Below are positions 1 to 7,108 of a stretch of 43,957 nucleotides of DNA, one piece after another; positions within the stretch are counted from its first letter, which is position 1; every line of letters starts with the position of its first letter. This stretch comes from GCA-2733415 sp049609325. GTDB taxonomy: Bacteria; Bacteroidota; Bacteroidia; Flavobacteriales; Flavobacteriaceae. The stretch lies in the NCBI GenBank assembly GCA_049609325.1, contig JBMYYK010000017.1, positions 1-43,957 of the forward strand, read 5' to 3'. The notes below the pieces were generated by a model that saw only the letters and a list, made by a program, of their open reading frames with translations, searched no databases and was not told where the DNA came from. The position numbers were made by a program, and so were the translations under genes.

Positions 1-38
1 CCATTCTTAGAACTACCAACTCCTTTTTTATGAGCCAT
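1..38 (-). CDS. rpmA: 50S ribosomal protein L27, N-terminal fragment
   Basis: Only the first 12 codons lie in the window; the gene runs off the left edge on the minus strand. They read MAHKKGVGSSKN, the very conserved, basic N-terminus of bacterial L27, which reaches toward the peptidyl-transferase centre of the large ribosomal subunit. It starts 27 bases after the stop of rplU on the same strand, the usual L21-L27 operon order. There is no N-terminal cleavable extension of the kind found in Firmicutes L27. Confidence 0.93.
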   Translation of the reverse strand, partial: MAHKKGVGSSKN

Positions 39-65
39 CTCTTTAAGGTTTTATTTTGTTAATAC

Positions 66-545
66 TTATTTAGATAACGCAGCTACTAAATCTGCTTTTT
101 TCATAGAAGAAATTCCTTCTATACCTTGTGCTTTAGCCATTTCTTTTAATTCAGCTACAGTTTTTGAGCTTAAATCATCAGATGGTGCATCAGCGGTTTT
201 TGCTGCTTTCTTCGGAGCTGCTTTTTTTGCTCCTGAAGCTGAAATGTTTTCAATTACGATTTCAGTTAAGGCTTGTCTGTGACCATTTTTCACACGGTAA
301 CCTTTTCTTCTTTTCTTTTTGAAAACAATAACTTTATCACCTTTAAGGTGTCTTAAAACTTTCGCTTCAACAGAAGCTCCGTTTATAGCTGGGGCGCCAA
401 CAGTAACATCACCATTATTGTCTAATAACAATACATTATCAAAAGAAACATTGTTTCCTTCTTCTGTACCTAAACGGTGAACAAATACTTTTTGGTCTTT
501 TGCAACTTTAAATTGCTGCCCTGCTATCTCTACAATTGCGTACAT
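66..545 (-). CDS. rplU: 50S ribosomal protein L21 with C-terminal Rho_N/SAP-like extension
   Basis: L21 binds 23S rRNA in the large subunit. Residues 1-103 are the normal L21 fold: MYAIVEIAGQQFKV at the start, the KRRKGYRVKNGHRQ rRNA-binding stretch near 78-91, and TEIVIENI. A normal bacterial L21 ends near residue 103, but here the chain continues to 159. Residues 104-124 are an Ala/Lys-rich linker. Residues about 125-159 read LSSKTVAELKEMAKAQGIEG followed by KKADLVAAL, the helix-turn-helix pattern of the Rho N-terminal (Rho_N) or SAP-like nucleic-acid-binding module. The core call is certain; the tail assignment is by motif. It is first in an operon with rpmA and has a consensus promoter upstream (584-614). 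Confidence 0.97.
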   Translation of the reverse strand: MYAIVEIAGQQFKVAKDQKVFVHRLGTEEGNNVSFDNVLLLDNNGDVTVGAPAINGASVEAKVLRHLKGDKVIVFKKKRRKGYRVKNGHRQALTEIVIENISASGAKKAAPKKAAKTADAPSDDLSSKTVAELKEMAKAQGIEGISSMKKADLVAALSK

Positions 546-583
546 AGCGTAACGTATTTAATTTGTTAAAAAATAATTGGAGG

Positions 584-614
584 CAAATATACGCTTAAAT
601 CGCTAAACCACAAA
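584..614 (-). promoter_or_regulatory. Promoter of rplU-rpmA
   Basis: On the minus strand a TTTG (-33 box, 611-614) is followed after exactly 19 bases by TATATTTG (-7 box, 584-591). This is a full match to the Bacteroidota sigma-A consensus TTTG-N19-TAnnTTTG. It lies about 40 bases before the rplU start codon and points toward it. Confidence 0.85.
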
Positions 615-636
615 TTGAAAAGCAGTTTTTATTTAA

Positions 637-666
637 TTGTTGGTTGTTAAAATAAAAGTATCTTCG
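637..666 (+). promoter_or_regulatory. Probable promoter of mfd
   Basis: TTG at 637-639, a 19-base spacer, then TATCTTCG at 659-666. This is one mismatch from the TAnnTTTG -7 consensus with the ideal spacing. It lies 20 bases before the GTG start of mfd and is divergent from the rplU promoter. Confidence 0.55.
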
Positions 667-686
667 CTTTTTAAAGATGACATACC

Positions 687-3600
687 GTGAGTAAACAACA
701 CCTTTTGGCTGTGTTTGATCAAACTCCTCAAACAGAACAGCTTATAGATCGTTTGTCAACCCCTAAATCAGAAACTAAAATTTCTAATTTAGTTGGGTCG
801 GCATTGCCTTTTGTGATGGCTAACTTGTTTAAAACCGCCGAAGCACCATATCTTTTAATAGCAGAAGACAAAGAAGAAGCGGCATTTTATTTGAATGATT
901 TGGAACTGTTATTGAATGATACAGATGTGTTGTTTTATCCGGGGAGTTACCGTCGTCCTTATCAAATAGAAGAAACAGATAACGCCAATGTGTTGTTGCG
1001 ATCTGAGGTGTTAAACAGAATCAATTCACGCAAAAAACCAGCGTTAATTGTCACGTATCCAGAAGCATTATTTGAAAAAGTAGTGACTAAAAAAGAACTG
1101 GATAAAAACACATTAAAGTTAGCTGTAAATGATACGGTGTCTATAGATTTTATAAATGAAGTATTGTTCACTTATAATTTTAAGCGTGTAGATTTTGTTA
1201 CTGAACCTGGGGAGTTTTCTGTACGTGGAGGTATAGTAGATGTATTTTCATATTCTAATGATGAACCCTACCGAATAGAATTTTTTGGTGATGATATTGA
1301 TAGCATACGAGTTTTTGATGTAGAAACACAACTATCTCAAGAGCAGCTTAAAAAAATTAGCGTCATTCCTAATGTAGAAAATAAGCAACTGCAGGAGCAA
1401 AGAGAGAGTTTCTTAAACTACATTTCATCAAAAACCACTGTTGTGGTTAAAAACAAAGAATTATTTGCTTCTAAAATTGATAAACTATTTGCCAAAGCCA
1501 CCACGGAATTTGAAAAATTAGATACCGCGGTAAAACATGCGCAGCCGGTAGATTTATTTTGTGATTCAGGTTTGTTGTTACAACAGCTTAAAAATTACAC
1601 AGTAATAGTATTAGTAAAAAGTACAGATTCGGATATTGCTTATCACGTAAAATCTCAGCCGTCATTTAACAAGCAGTTTGAGTTGTTAATAGACGATTTA
1701 AATAAGAATACAGCAGACGGATTTACAAATTACATTGCCTGTGCAAATGCGCAACAAGCCAAACGATTTAAAGATATATTTGATGATGTAGAGCAAGAAG
1801 TGGTATACCAAACAGTAGTGTTACCGCTTTACCAAGGATTTATTGATTTGCATAGTAAAACCGTATGTTATACAGATCATCAAATATTTGAACGCTACCA
1901 TAAATTCCATTTAAAAAATGGCTATGCTAAAAAGCAGGCTATAACCTTAAAGGAATTAACACAACTTCAAAAAGGTGATTATGTCACGCATATAGATCAT
2001 GGAATAGGACGTTTTGCTGGTTTGCAAAAAATTGATGTTGAGGGCAATCAGCAGGAGGCTATTAAACTAATTTATGGTGAGCGTGATATTTTGTTTGTAA
2101 GCATCCATTCGTTACATAAAATTTCAAAATACTCGGGTAAAGATGGTAAAGCGCCAAAGCTGTTCAAATTAGGCTCAGGAGCTTGGAAAAAGCTGAAACA
2201 AAAAACCAAGAGTCGCGTTAAACATATCGCGTTTAACTTGATAAAATTATATGCTAAACGACGTGAACAAAAAGGATTTCAATACGCACCAGATTCCTAC
2301 TTACAGCATGAATTAGAAGCCTCGTTTTTGTATGAAGACACGCCAGATCAATCGGCGGCTACCCAAGCTGTAAAAGCAGATATGGAGAGTGAACGCCCTA
2401 TGGATAGACTGGTTTGTGGTGATGTTGGTTTCGGAAAAACCGAAGTGGCCATCCGTGCAGCCTTTAAGGCCGTAGATAATAGCAAACAAGTTGCTATTTT
2501 GGTGCCAACCACCATTTTAGCATTTCAGCATTACAAAACATTTTCTGAACGTTTGAAAGACTTGCCTGTTACGGTAGATTATATCAATCGTTTTAGAACG
2601 GCAAAGCAAAAGTCAGAAACCTTAAAAAATCTTGCCGAGGGTAAAGTAGATATTATTATAGGTACGCATCAATTGGCAGGAGCAAAAGTAAAATTCAAAG
2701 ATTTAGGATTGCTTATTGTAGATGAAGAACAAAAATTTGGAGTAGCCGTAAAAGAAAAGCTTAAAACCATAAAAGAAAATGTAGATACCTTAACCTTAAC
2801 AGCAACGCCAATACCACGAACGTTACAGTTTTCATTAATGGCAGCGCGTGATTTAAGTACAATAAATACACCACCGCCAAACCGATATCCTGTAGAAACA
2901 CAAGTGATACGTTTTACCGAAGATGTGATACGTGATGCCGTGTCGTATGAAATTCAGCGTGGCGGACAAGTGTATTTTGTACATAATAGAGTTGAGAATA
3001 TTAAGGAAGTTGCCGGGATGTTGCAACGTTTGGTACCCAATGCCAAAATAGCTATTGGTCATGGGCAAATGGACGGTAAAAAACTAGAGCAGCTCATGCT
3101 GGCGTTTATGAATGGCGAGTTTGATGTGCTGGTAGCCACAACTATTATTGAATCTGGTTTAGATGTGCCTAATGCCAATACCATATTTATCAATAATGCT
3201 AATAATTTTGGCTTGTCAGATTTACACCAAATGCGAGGTAGGGTAGGGCGTTCTAATAAAAAAGCATTTTGTTATTTCATCACGCCACCATATACTGCTA
3301 TGACCGATGATGCCCGTAAACGTATTCAGGCTCTAGAGTTGCATTCTGATTTAGGAAGTGGATTTAATATTGCGATGAAAGATTTAGAAATTCGTGGTGC
3401 TGGAGACATTTTAGGTGGTGAACAGAGCGGATTCATCAATGAAATAGGCTTTGCTACTTATCAGAAAATATTAAATGAAGCCATAGAGGAACTAAAAGAT
3501 AATGAGTTTAAAGATCTGTATGATGAAGTGGATAAAGACACAGATAAGGTTTTTGTAAAAGACACACAAATTGATACGGACTTTGAATTGCTATTTCCTG

Positions 3601-4013
3601 ATGATTATATCAATAACATTACAGAGCGTTTGGCATTGTATAACAAACTAGGCGAGTTGACAACAGAAGACGAGTTATTACAATTTGAAAAAGATCTGGT
3701 AGATCGTTTTGGCGAGTTGCCAACGCAAGCCGTAGATTTATTAGATTCTGTGCGTATTAAATGGATAGCCGCTGCCATTGGTTTAGAAAAACTGGTCATG
3801 AAGCAAAACCGATTAATTGGCTATTTTATTTCAGATCAAAATTCTGCATTTTACCAAAGCGCCCAGTTTACCAAAGTGTTACAATTTGTTCAGGTGCATA
3901 AACGTATTTGTAAAATGAAAGAAAAGCACACCAAAAATGGCTTACGGTTATTACTAACATTTGAGAATATTACCACAGCTGGTAAAGCCTTAGAGGTACT
4001 CCAAAAATTTTAG
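687..4013 (+). CDS. mfd: Transcription-repair coupling factor Mfd
   Basis: Mfd is the cytoplasmic DNA translocase that removes RNA polymerase stalled at lesions and recruits UvrA. At 1108 residues it is a full-length family member. In order: a UvrB-like N-terminal region (about 1-350); the CarD-like RNA-polymerase-interacting domain near residue 430 (GDYVTHIDHGIGRF); helicase motif I (GDVGFGKTE) near 577; DEEQ box near 677; TATPIPRT after it; motif VI QMRGRVGR near 848; and a C-terminal TRCF regulatory domain. The start is GTG, preceded by a near-consensus promoter. An out-of-frame ATG at 677 opens a five-codon ORF that ends at 694, inside mfd. Transcription probably stops before the accessory genes beginning at 4084, although no strong terminator is visible. 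Confidence 0.97.
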   Translation: MSKQHLLAVFDQTPQTEQLIDRLSTPKSETKISNLVGSALPFVMANLFKTAEAPYLLIAEDKEEAAFYLNDLELLLNDTDVLFYPGSYRRPYQIEETDNANVLLRSEVLNRINSRKKPALIVTYPEALFEKVVTKKELDKNTLKLAVNDTVSIDFINEVLFTYNFKRVDFVTEPGEFSVRGGIVDVFSYSNDEPYRIEFFGDDIDSIRVFDVETQLSQEQLKKISVIPNVENKQLQEQRESFLNYISSKTTVVVKNKELFASKIDKLFAKATTEFEKLDTAVKHAQPVDLFCDSGLLLQQLKNYTVIVLVKSTDSDIAYHVKSQPSFNKQFELLIDDLNKNTADGFTNYIACANAQQAKRFKDIFDDVEQEVVYQTVVLPLYQGFIDLHSKTVCYTDHQIFERYHKFHLKNGYAKKQAITLKELTQLQKGDYVTHIDHGIGRFAGLQKIDVEGNQQEAIKLIYGERDILFVSIHSLHKISKYSGKDGKAPKLFKLGSGAWKKLKQKTKSRVKHIAFNLIKLYAKRREQKGFQYAPDSYLQHELEASFLYEDTPDQSAATQAVKADMESERPMDRLVCGDVGFGKTEVAIRAAFKAVDNSKQVAILVPTTILAFQHYKTFSERLKDLPVTVDYINRFRTAKQKSETLKNLAEGKVDIIIGTHQLAGAKVKFKDLGLLIVDEEQKFGVAVKEKLKTIKENVDTLTLTATPIPRTLQFSLMAARDLSTINTPPPNRYPVETQVIRFTEDVIRDAVSYEIQRGGQVYFVHNRVENIKEVAGMLQRLVPNAKIAIGHGQMDGKKLEQLMLAFMNGEFDVLVATTIIESGLDVPNANTIFINNANNFGLSDLHQMRGRVGRSNKKAFCYFITPPYTAMTDDARKRIQALELHSDLGSGFNIAMKDLEIRGAGDILGGEQSGFINEIGFATYQKILNEAIEELKDNEFKDLYDEVDKDTDKVFVKDTQIDTDFELLFPDDYINNITERLALYNKLGELTTEDELLQFEKDLVDRFGELPTQAVDLLDSVRIKWIAAAIGLEKLVMKQNRLIGYFISDQNSAFYQSAQFTKVLQFVQVHKRICKMKEKHTKNGLRLLLTFENITTAGKALEVLQKF

Positions 4014-4052
4014 AGCACTATAGGATTTGTTGCAGTATTGCAATATATTTGA

Positions 4053-5162
4053 GTGTTGGGCACAATAAGATAAAACTAGCATAATGAAAGGTGAATTAAG
4101 TTCCGTTTTTGGAATTAAAAAAGTTTTTGTCATTGGGGCTGGATTCTCCTTTCCAGCAGGAATGCCACTTACAAATGGATTATTAAAACTAATTCATAAA
4201 AAGGCTTCAGAAAAAGATTATTATGATTCAAAAGGTAAAGTAAAAATGGGACAAGCTGAAGTTCTATTGAGTAAACTACAATACTATTACCCAATGCTTA
4301 ATATTACTCACGAAAAAATTTCAAATGGTGAAATTAACGAAATAAACATAGAAGAATTTCTTTCTTTTATTGCTGCAGAATCGACCTTTCTCAGTTCAGG
4401 AGAAAAATTTAATGAACATGGTAGCAAGTTTTTAGCTTTTATGAAACAATGGCTCGGAGAAATAATCCATGAAGAACAATTTAATATTTTCAATCAGATT
4501 CCTGAATTCTATAAAAGCTTTGTAAATCAAATAAACGATTCTTTAGTTATCACATTTAATTGGGATACCTTATTAGAAAACCTATTTAACAAACAAAATA
4601 TAAAATACAGAAATCAATTAAACGTTGACGATAGCGACTTTGATAATAGAAAAAAAAGTATTCCTTTATTAAAATTACATGGGTCAATTGATTGGTTTCG
4701 TTCAACTAAAGAAAATAAGTCAAACAAAGATGAATTTGAAAGTTTAGGCTACGGGTTTGGCAATATTCATCGCTGCGTTGGAAGTTTAAAACATCAATAT
4801 GCTAAATATAATTCTCCATGGATAATTATTCCAAATTTTGATAAATTGAATCAATTAAAGGATTACGGAGAACTTTGGGAAACCCCAGAAAGATATTTTA
4901 ATGATAATTTAGAAATAATATTTATTGGATTTAGTTTAAGAAAAGATGATTTTCATACTAGAGCATTTATGTATCCAAAACTCGTAAATGGTTCAAAAAA
5001 TGGACAATATCGAGTAAAAGTAATTGACTTTGCTGAAAACACATTAAAAGAACAAGAAATTAAAAATAGATTTCTTGGAATTGAAAATTGTCAATTTTGG
5101 TTTAAGGGATTTAATAAAGAATCCTTGAAATTTATATTCAATTAAATTACTGTGCCCAACAC
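4053..5162. repeat. 12-bp perfect inverted repeat bracketing the SIR2 gene
   Basis: gtgttgggcaca at 4053-4064 and tgtgcccaacac at 5151-5162 are exact reverse complements on either side of the SIR2-like gene. The left copy contains GTTGGGC, which fits the integron R' core GTTRRRY. The right copy contains GCCCAAC, which fits the inverse core RYYYAAC. This is the arrangement expected at the two ends of an integron-type gene cassette. No integrase is visible in the window. Confidence 0.7.
4084..5145 (+). CDS. Stand-alone SIR2-like (SIR2_2) protein, candidate NADase
   Basis: This 353-residue cytoplasmic protein has the Rossmann-type hallmarks of the SIR2_2 family. They are the nucleotide-binding loop GAGFSFPAG at 18-26, TFNWDTLLE at 157-165 (the TTNYD position of relatives), LKLHGSIDW at 196-204 with putative catalytic His199, and IIFIGFSLRKDDFHTR at 278-293. 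Proteins of this family usually hydrolyse NAD+, and many serve as effectors of anti-phage systems. Here no partner domain (STAND, SLOG, pAgo) is fused, and no recognised defence partner is adjacent. It is bracketed by a perfect 12-bp inverted repeat and followed by an attC-like hairpin, so it may have arrived as a mobile cassette. The SIR2 fold is well supported; a defence role is inference. Confidence 0.85.
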   Translation: MKGELSSVFGIKKVFVIGAGFSFPAGMPLTNGLLKLIHKKASEKDYYDSKGKVKMGQAEVLLSKLQYYYPMLNITHEKISNGEINEINIEEFLSFIAAESTFLSSGEKFNEHGSKFLAFMKQWLGEIIHEEQFNIFNQIPEFYKSFVNQINDSLVITFNWDTLLENLFNKQNIKYRNQLNVDDSDFDNRKKSIPLLKLHGSIDWFRSTKENKSNKDEFESLGYGFGNIHRCVGSLKHQYAKYNSPWIIIPNFDKLNQLKDYGELWETPERYFNDNLEIIFIGFSLRKDDFHTRAFMYPKLVNGSKNGQYRVKVIDFAENTLKEQEIKNRFLGIENCQFWFKGFNKESLKFIFN

Positions 5163-5287
5163 CGGCTATAATTCATTGTGGCTTTGTGCTAAAACCAAAG
5201 TTTTGTACATTTACTCGGCTTGATTTCCTAAGCGGAAAAGTCTAACGACATTTTCCACAACGAAATCATAGCCTAAACGTTGTTGCC
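5154..5287. repeat. attC-like imperfect hairpin repeat after the SIR2 gene
   Basis: The 134-base spacer folds on itself. GCCCAAC begins it at 5154-5160. GGCTAT (5164-5169) pairs with ATAGCC (5268-5273), and TTGTGG (5176-5181) pairs with CCACAA (5255-5260), with further short pairing inside. It ends in GTTGTTGCC (5279-5287). Length and architecture (short outer cores, imperfect arms, variable centre) resemble integron attC sites, but the right core does not fit GTTRRRY exactly. Parts of it recur at 6160-6184. Confidence 0.5.
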
Positions 5288-5320
5288 AATTTAAACAGAA
5301 CGAAGAGTAATAATAAAATT

Positions 5321-5500
5321 ATGAAAAATAACTATATCGCATTAGGATTAATTTTTGGAACAGGAATTGGAATTAGCACTGGCGTAGCAACAAATAATTT
5401 AGCCATAGGATTATCTATCGGAATTGGAGCTAGTCTAGCTCTTGGAGCAGCTATGAAAAATGAGAAGAGAAAATGTGAGGAAAGAAAACAAAAGCTATAA
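5321..5500 (+). CDS. 59-residue glycine-rich small membrane protein
   Basis: ATG at 5321 to TAA at 5498-5500 encodes a 59-residue protein. Residues about 5-44 form a continuous hydrophobic stretch rich in Gly (GLIFGTGIGISTG and GLSIGIGASLALG), with small residues at regular spacing as in glycine-zipper membrane segments. It probably makes one hairpin or two short membrane helices. The tail (45-59) is strongly basic and acidic, KNEKRKCEERKQKL, and so cytoplasmic by the positive-inside rule. The codons are sensible throughout, and the gene sits between two cassette-like spacers, in the second position of the array. No function can be read from the sequence. The longer antisense frame over it has no recognisable features. 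Confidence 0.7.
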   Translation: MKNNYIALGLIFGTGIGISTGVATNNLAIGLSIGIGASLALGAAMKNEKRKCEERKQKL

Positions 5501-5637
5501 GTAATTGCTTGTTCTCCCTTACTTCTGAAACTCCTCACGAATTTTCAGTTTGGTGCGTACTTTAAAAGTTAAGTGCCAGCTCACACAACTACTCATAGCC
5601 AAGACCTTCTCACACCTATTGCCCCAACCTGAATATA
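5501..5637. repeat. Second cassette-type spacer
   Basis: This noncoding spacer follows the 59-residue gene. It contains ctgaaa and tttcag arms around 5526-5550. It also contains tcatagcc (about 5593-5600) followed by attgcccc about 20 bases on, the same order as tcatagcc then ttgcc at the right end of the 5154-5287 element. The similarity is patchy, so it may be a diverged copy. Confidence 0.35.
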
Positions 5638-6126
5638 ATGGAAAATTTAAATAAGTATATTGCCATTTATAAAGCACAGCTTGAAAAAGGCGACATTTTA
5701 ATTGCCTATAATGAACTCGTGAAGGTGGTTATGAATTTTAGAACGAGATGCATTAAAACACGTTCAGACCACTATTCATTTGCAGGTATTCTTCACGGCT
5801 ATTTAGACTATACCTATTTCTACTATTCCAATGATTTTTTAAAACGTAAAAAATTAAAACTCGGCTTTGTACTAAACCATTTAGAGATGAGATTCGAAAT
5901 ATGGCTTTTAGGCAATACCATACCAGTTCAGAACAAATATTGGGAACTATTAAAAAACTCAAAATGGAATAAAGATCAACTGGAAATGCCAAAATATGCC
6001 ATTCTTGAATTGACTTTAGTTGAAAACCCCGATTTTAATAATTTGAATGCATTAACCGCACAACTAGATGCCAAACTAATTCAGGCTTCTGATGAAATAC
6101 TAGCTCACCTAAAAACATTAGGTTGA
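5638..6126 (+). CDS. DUF7000-like protein of unknown function
   Basis: 162 residues, soluble, with no signal peptide. The pattern (YIAIYKAQLEKGDI near 7-20, GYLDYTYFYY near 54-63, LKLGFVLNHLEMRFEIWLLG near 73-92, KYWELLKNSKWN near 99-110, LVENPDFNNLNALT near 127-140) matches what I recall of a small family annotated DUF7000 in Bacteroidota and Firmicutes. No function is known and no catalytic residue stands out. It is the third plus-strand gene of the cassette-like run, flanked on both sides by repeat-bearing spacers. It is not obviously cotranscribed with its neighbours, being 137 bases after one gene and 177 before the next. Confidence 0.7.
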   Translation: MENLNKYIAIYKAQLEKGDILIAYNELVKVVMNFRTRCIKTRSDHYSFAGILHGYLDYTYFYYSNDFLKRKKLKLGFVLNHLEMRFEIWLLGNTIPVQNKYWELLKNSKWNKDQLEMPKYAILELTLVENPDFNNLNALTAQLDAKLIQASDEILAHLKTLG

Positions 6127-6303
6127 TTGAAATAAAAAGGCCATGCATATCTATGGCATATTGTGGCTGAATTTCTAATCGGAATTCAATGCAAATTGCT
6201 ACTTTCGTGTTACAGTAGAAATCTTCGTGAATTTTCCGAACGAGTCTTACACAAAATCTTTATCAGACATTATATAAATAAGGGTATTAAAGTTGATTAA
6301 AAA
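6127..6303. repeat. Third cassette-type spacer sharing blocks with the first
   Basis: attgtggct at 6160-6168 runs straight into gaatttctaatcggaa (6169-6184). In the first spacer the same two blocks occur as attgtggct (5175-5183) and gatttcctaagcggaa (5222-5237), separated by 38 bases. The third spacer therefore looks like an internally deleted relative of the first. It also contains the small inverted repeat gccat/atggc at about 6140-6157. Confidence 0.45.
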
Positions 6304-7092
6304 ATGAAGGGACGTCAAATAACTCAAAAAAAGGCTAGCGAGTTATCATTTAACGAAAAAGAAGAAATAACTAACCTGATTAAAAGGTATTACCCCAATT
6401 CAACACAAGACTACTTTGACAATAGAGTTTCTGTAAAATGTGAAGATGATATTGTGTTACTGAAAAATGCTAAGAACATTCTTGGTGTTAGTTATTATAA
6501 AGTTGATAAATTAGTAACTCCTTTTACTTCAAAAGTAATTCCTGTCATCAAATTTGGTCAAGCGCTAAAAAAGGAAGATTACCCAAAAAGTGTAATATGG
6601 AAATTAGGTAATTGGTATGCCCAGAGAAACATTAGTTATTTCTATCCAGCTAAAGAGGTTGTAGGTGTTTCAACCATTAGTTCGCCAAAAGTATTTGAAC
6701 ATTTCACAAAACTTTTTCCGAATCATTTCCCTAATTCAAAGTACACATCAGACAATTTAAAGATTACGAATTTTTTAAATGAATATTTTAATCAGAATCA
6801 ATCTTTAGATGTTTCTATTGGTACAGATTTTTGCATTGACTATCCTGGTGTATTAGAAAAGGAAATAACCTCTGACTGGGAAAAGAAGTACAAAGCCAAG
6901 GATGATTCAATAAATGAGCTTTTCATTTCATTTGGAATTATTAAATTTAGCGATGGTAAAATTTACCAAACTAGAAAAACATTAGTAGCATGTGGTTATA
7001 GAACTCCTTTAACATTTGTTAGACGAAAAAAACACGTGCCAATAAAACGCAGTATAGCAGGATTGTTAACAAATATTAAGGAAAACACATAA
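6304..7092 (+). CDS. Unassigned protein, possibly GNAT-fold
   Basis: 262 residues, cytoplasmic, Lys-rich, no membrane segment. I do not recognise the family. The order of elements is compatible with an N-acyltransferase (GNAT-like) fold: an N-terminal helix pair with SELSFNEKEEITNLIKRYYP (13-32), strands DDIVLLKNAKNILGVSYYKV (48-67), then KSVIWKLGNWYAQRNISYFY (94-113), and VVGVSTISSPKVFEHFTKLF (118-137), a typical position for conserved strand 5 and its helix. The GNAT pyrophosphate loop (Q/RxxGxG/A) is not evident, so this is only topology. It ends 16 bases before the VOC lipoprotein gene and may be cotranscribed with it. Confidence 0.6.
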   Translation: MKGRQITQKKASELSFNEKEEITNLIKRYYPNSTQDYFDNRVSVKCEDDIVLLKNAKNILGVSYYKVDKLVTPFTSKVIPVIKFGQALKKEDYPKSVIWKLGNWYAQRNISYFYPAKEVVGVSTISSPKVFEHFTKLFPNHFPNSKYTSDNLKITNFLNEYFNQNQSLDVSIGTDFCIDYPGVLEKEITSDWEKKYKAKDDSINELFISFGIIKFSDGKIYQTRKTLVACGYRTPLTFVRRKKHVPIKRSIAGLLTNIKENT

Positions 7093-7108
7093 TAAAAGAA
7101 ATATAAAA

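Noticed and set aside
4036..4045. tattgcaata palindrome upstream of the SIR2 gene, same core as the ArsR operator
   Set aside because: Ten-base AT-rich palindromes are expected by chance, and there is no arsenic-related gene here; not claimed as a regulatory site.
5332..5538. A 68-residue minus-strand ORF opposite the small membrane peptide
   Set aside because: The plus-strand frame has a sensible start, hydrophobic pattern and charged tail; the antisense product is an artefact of the Gly-rich repeat codons.
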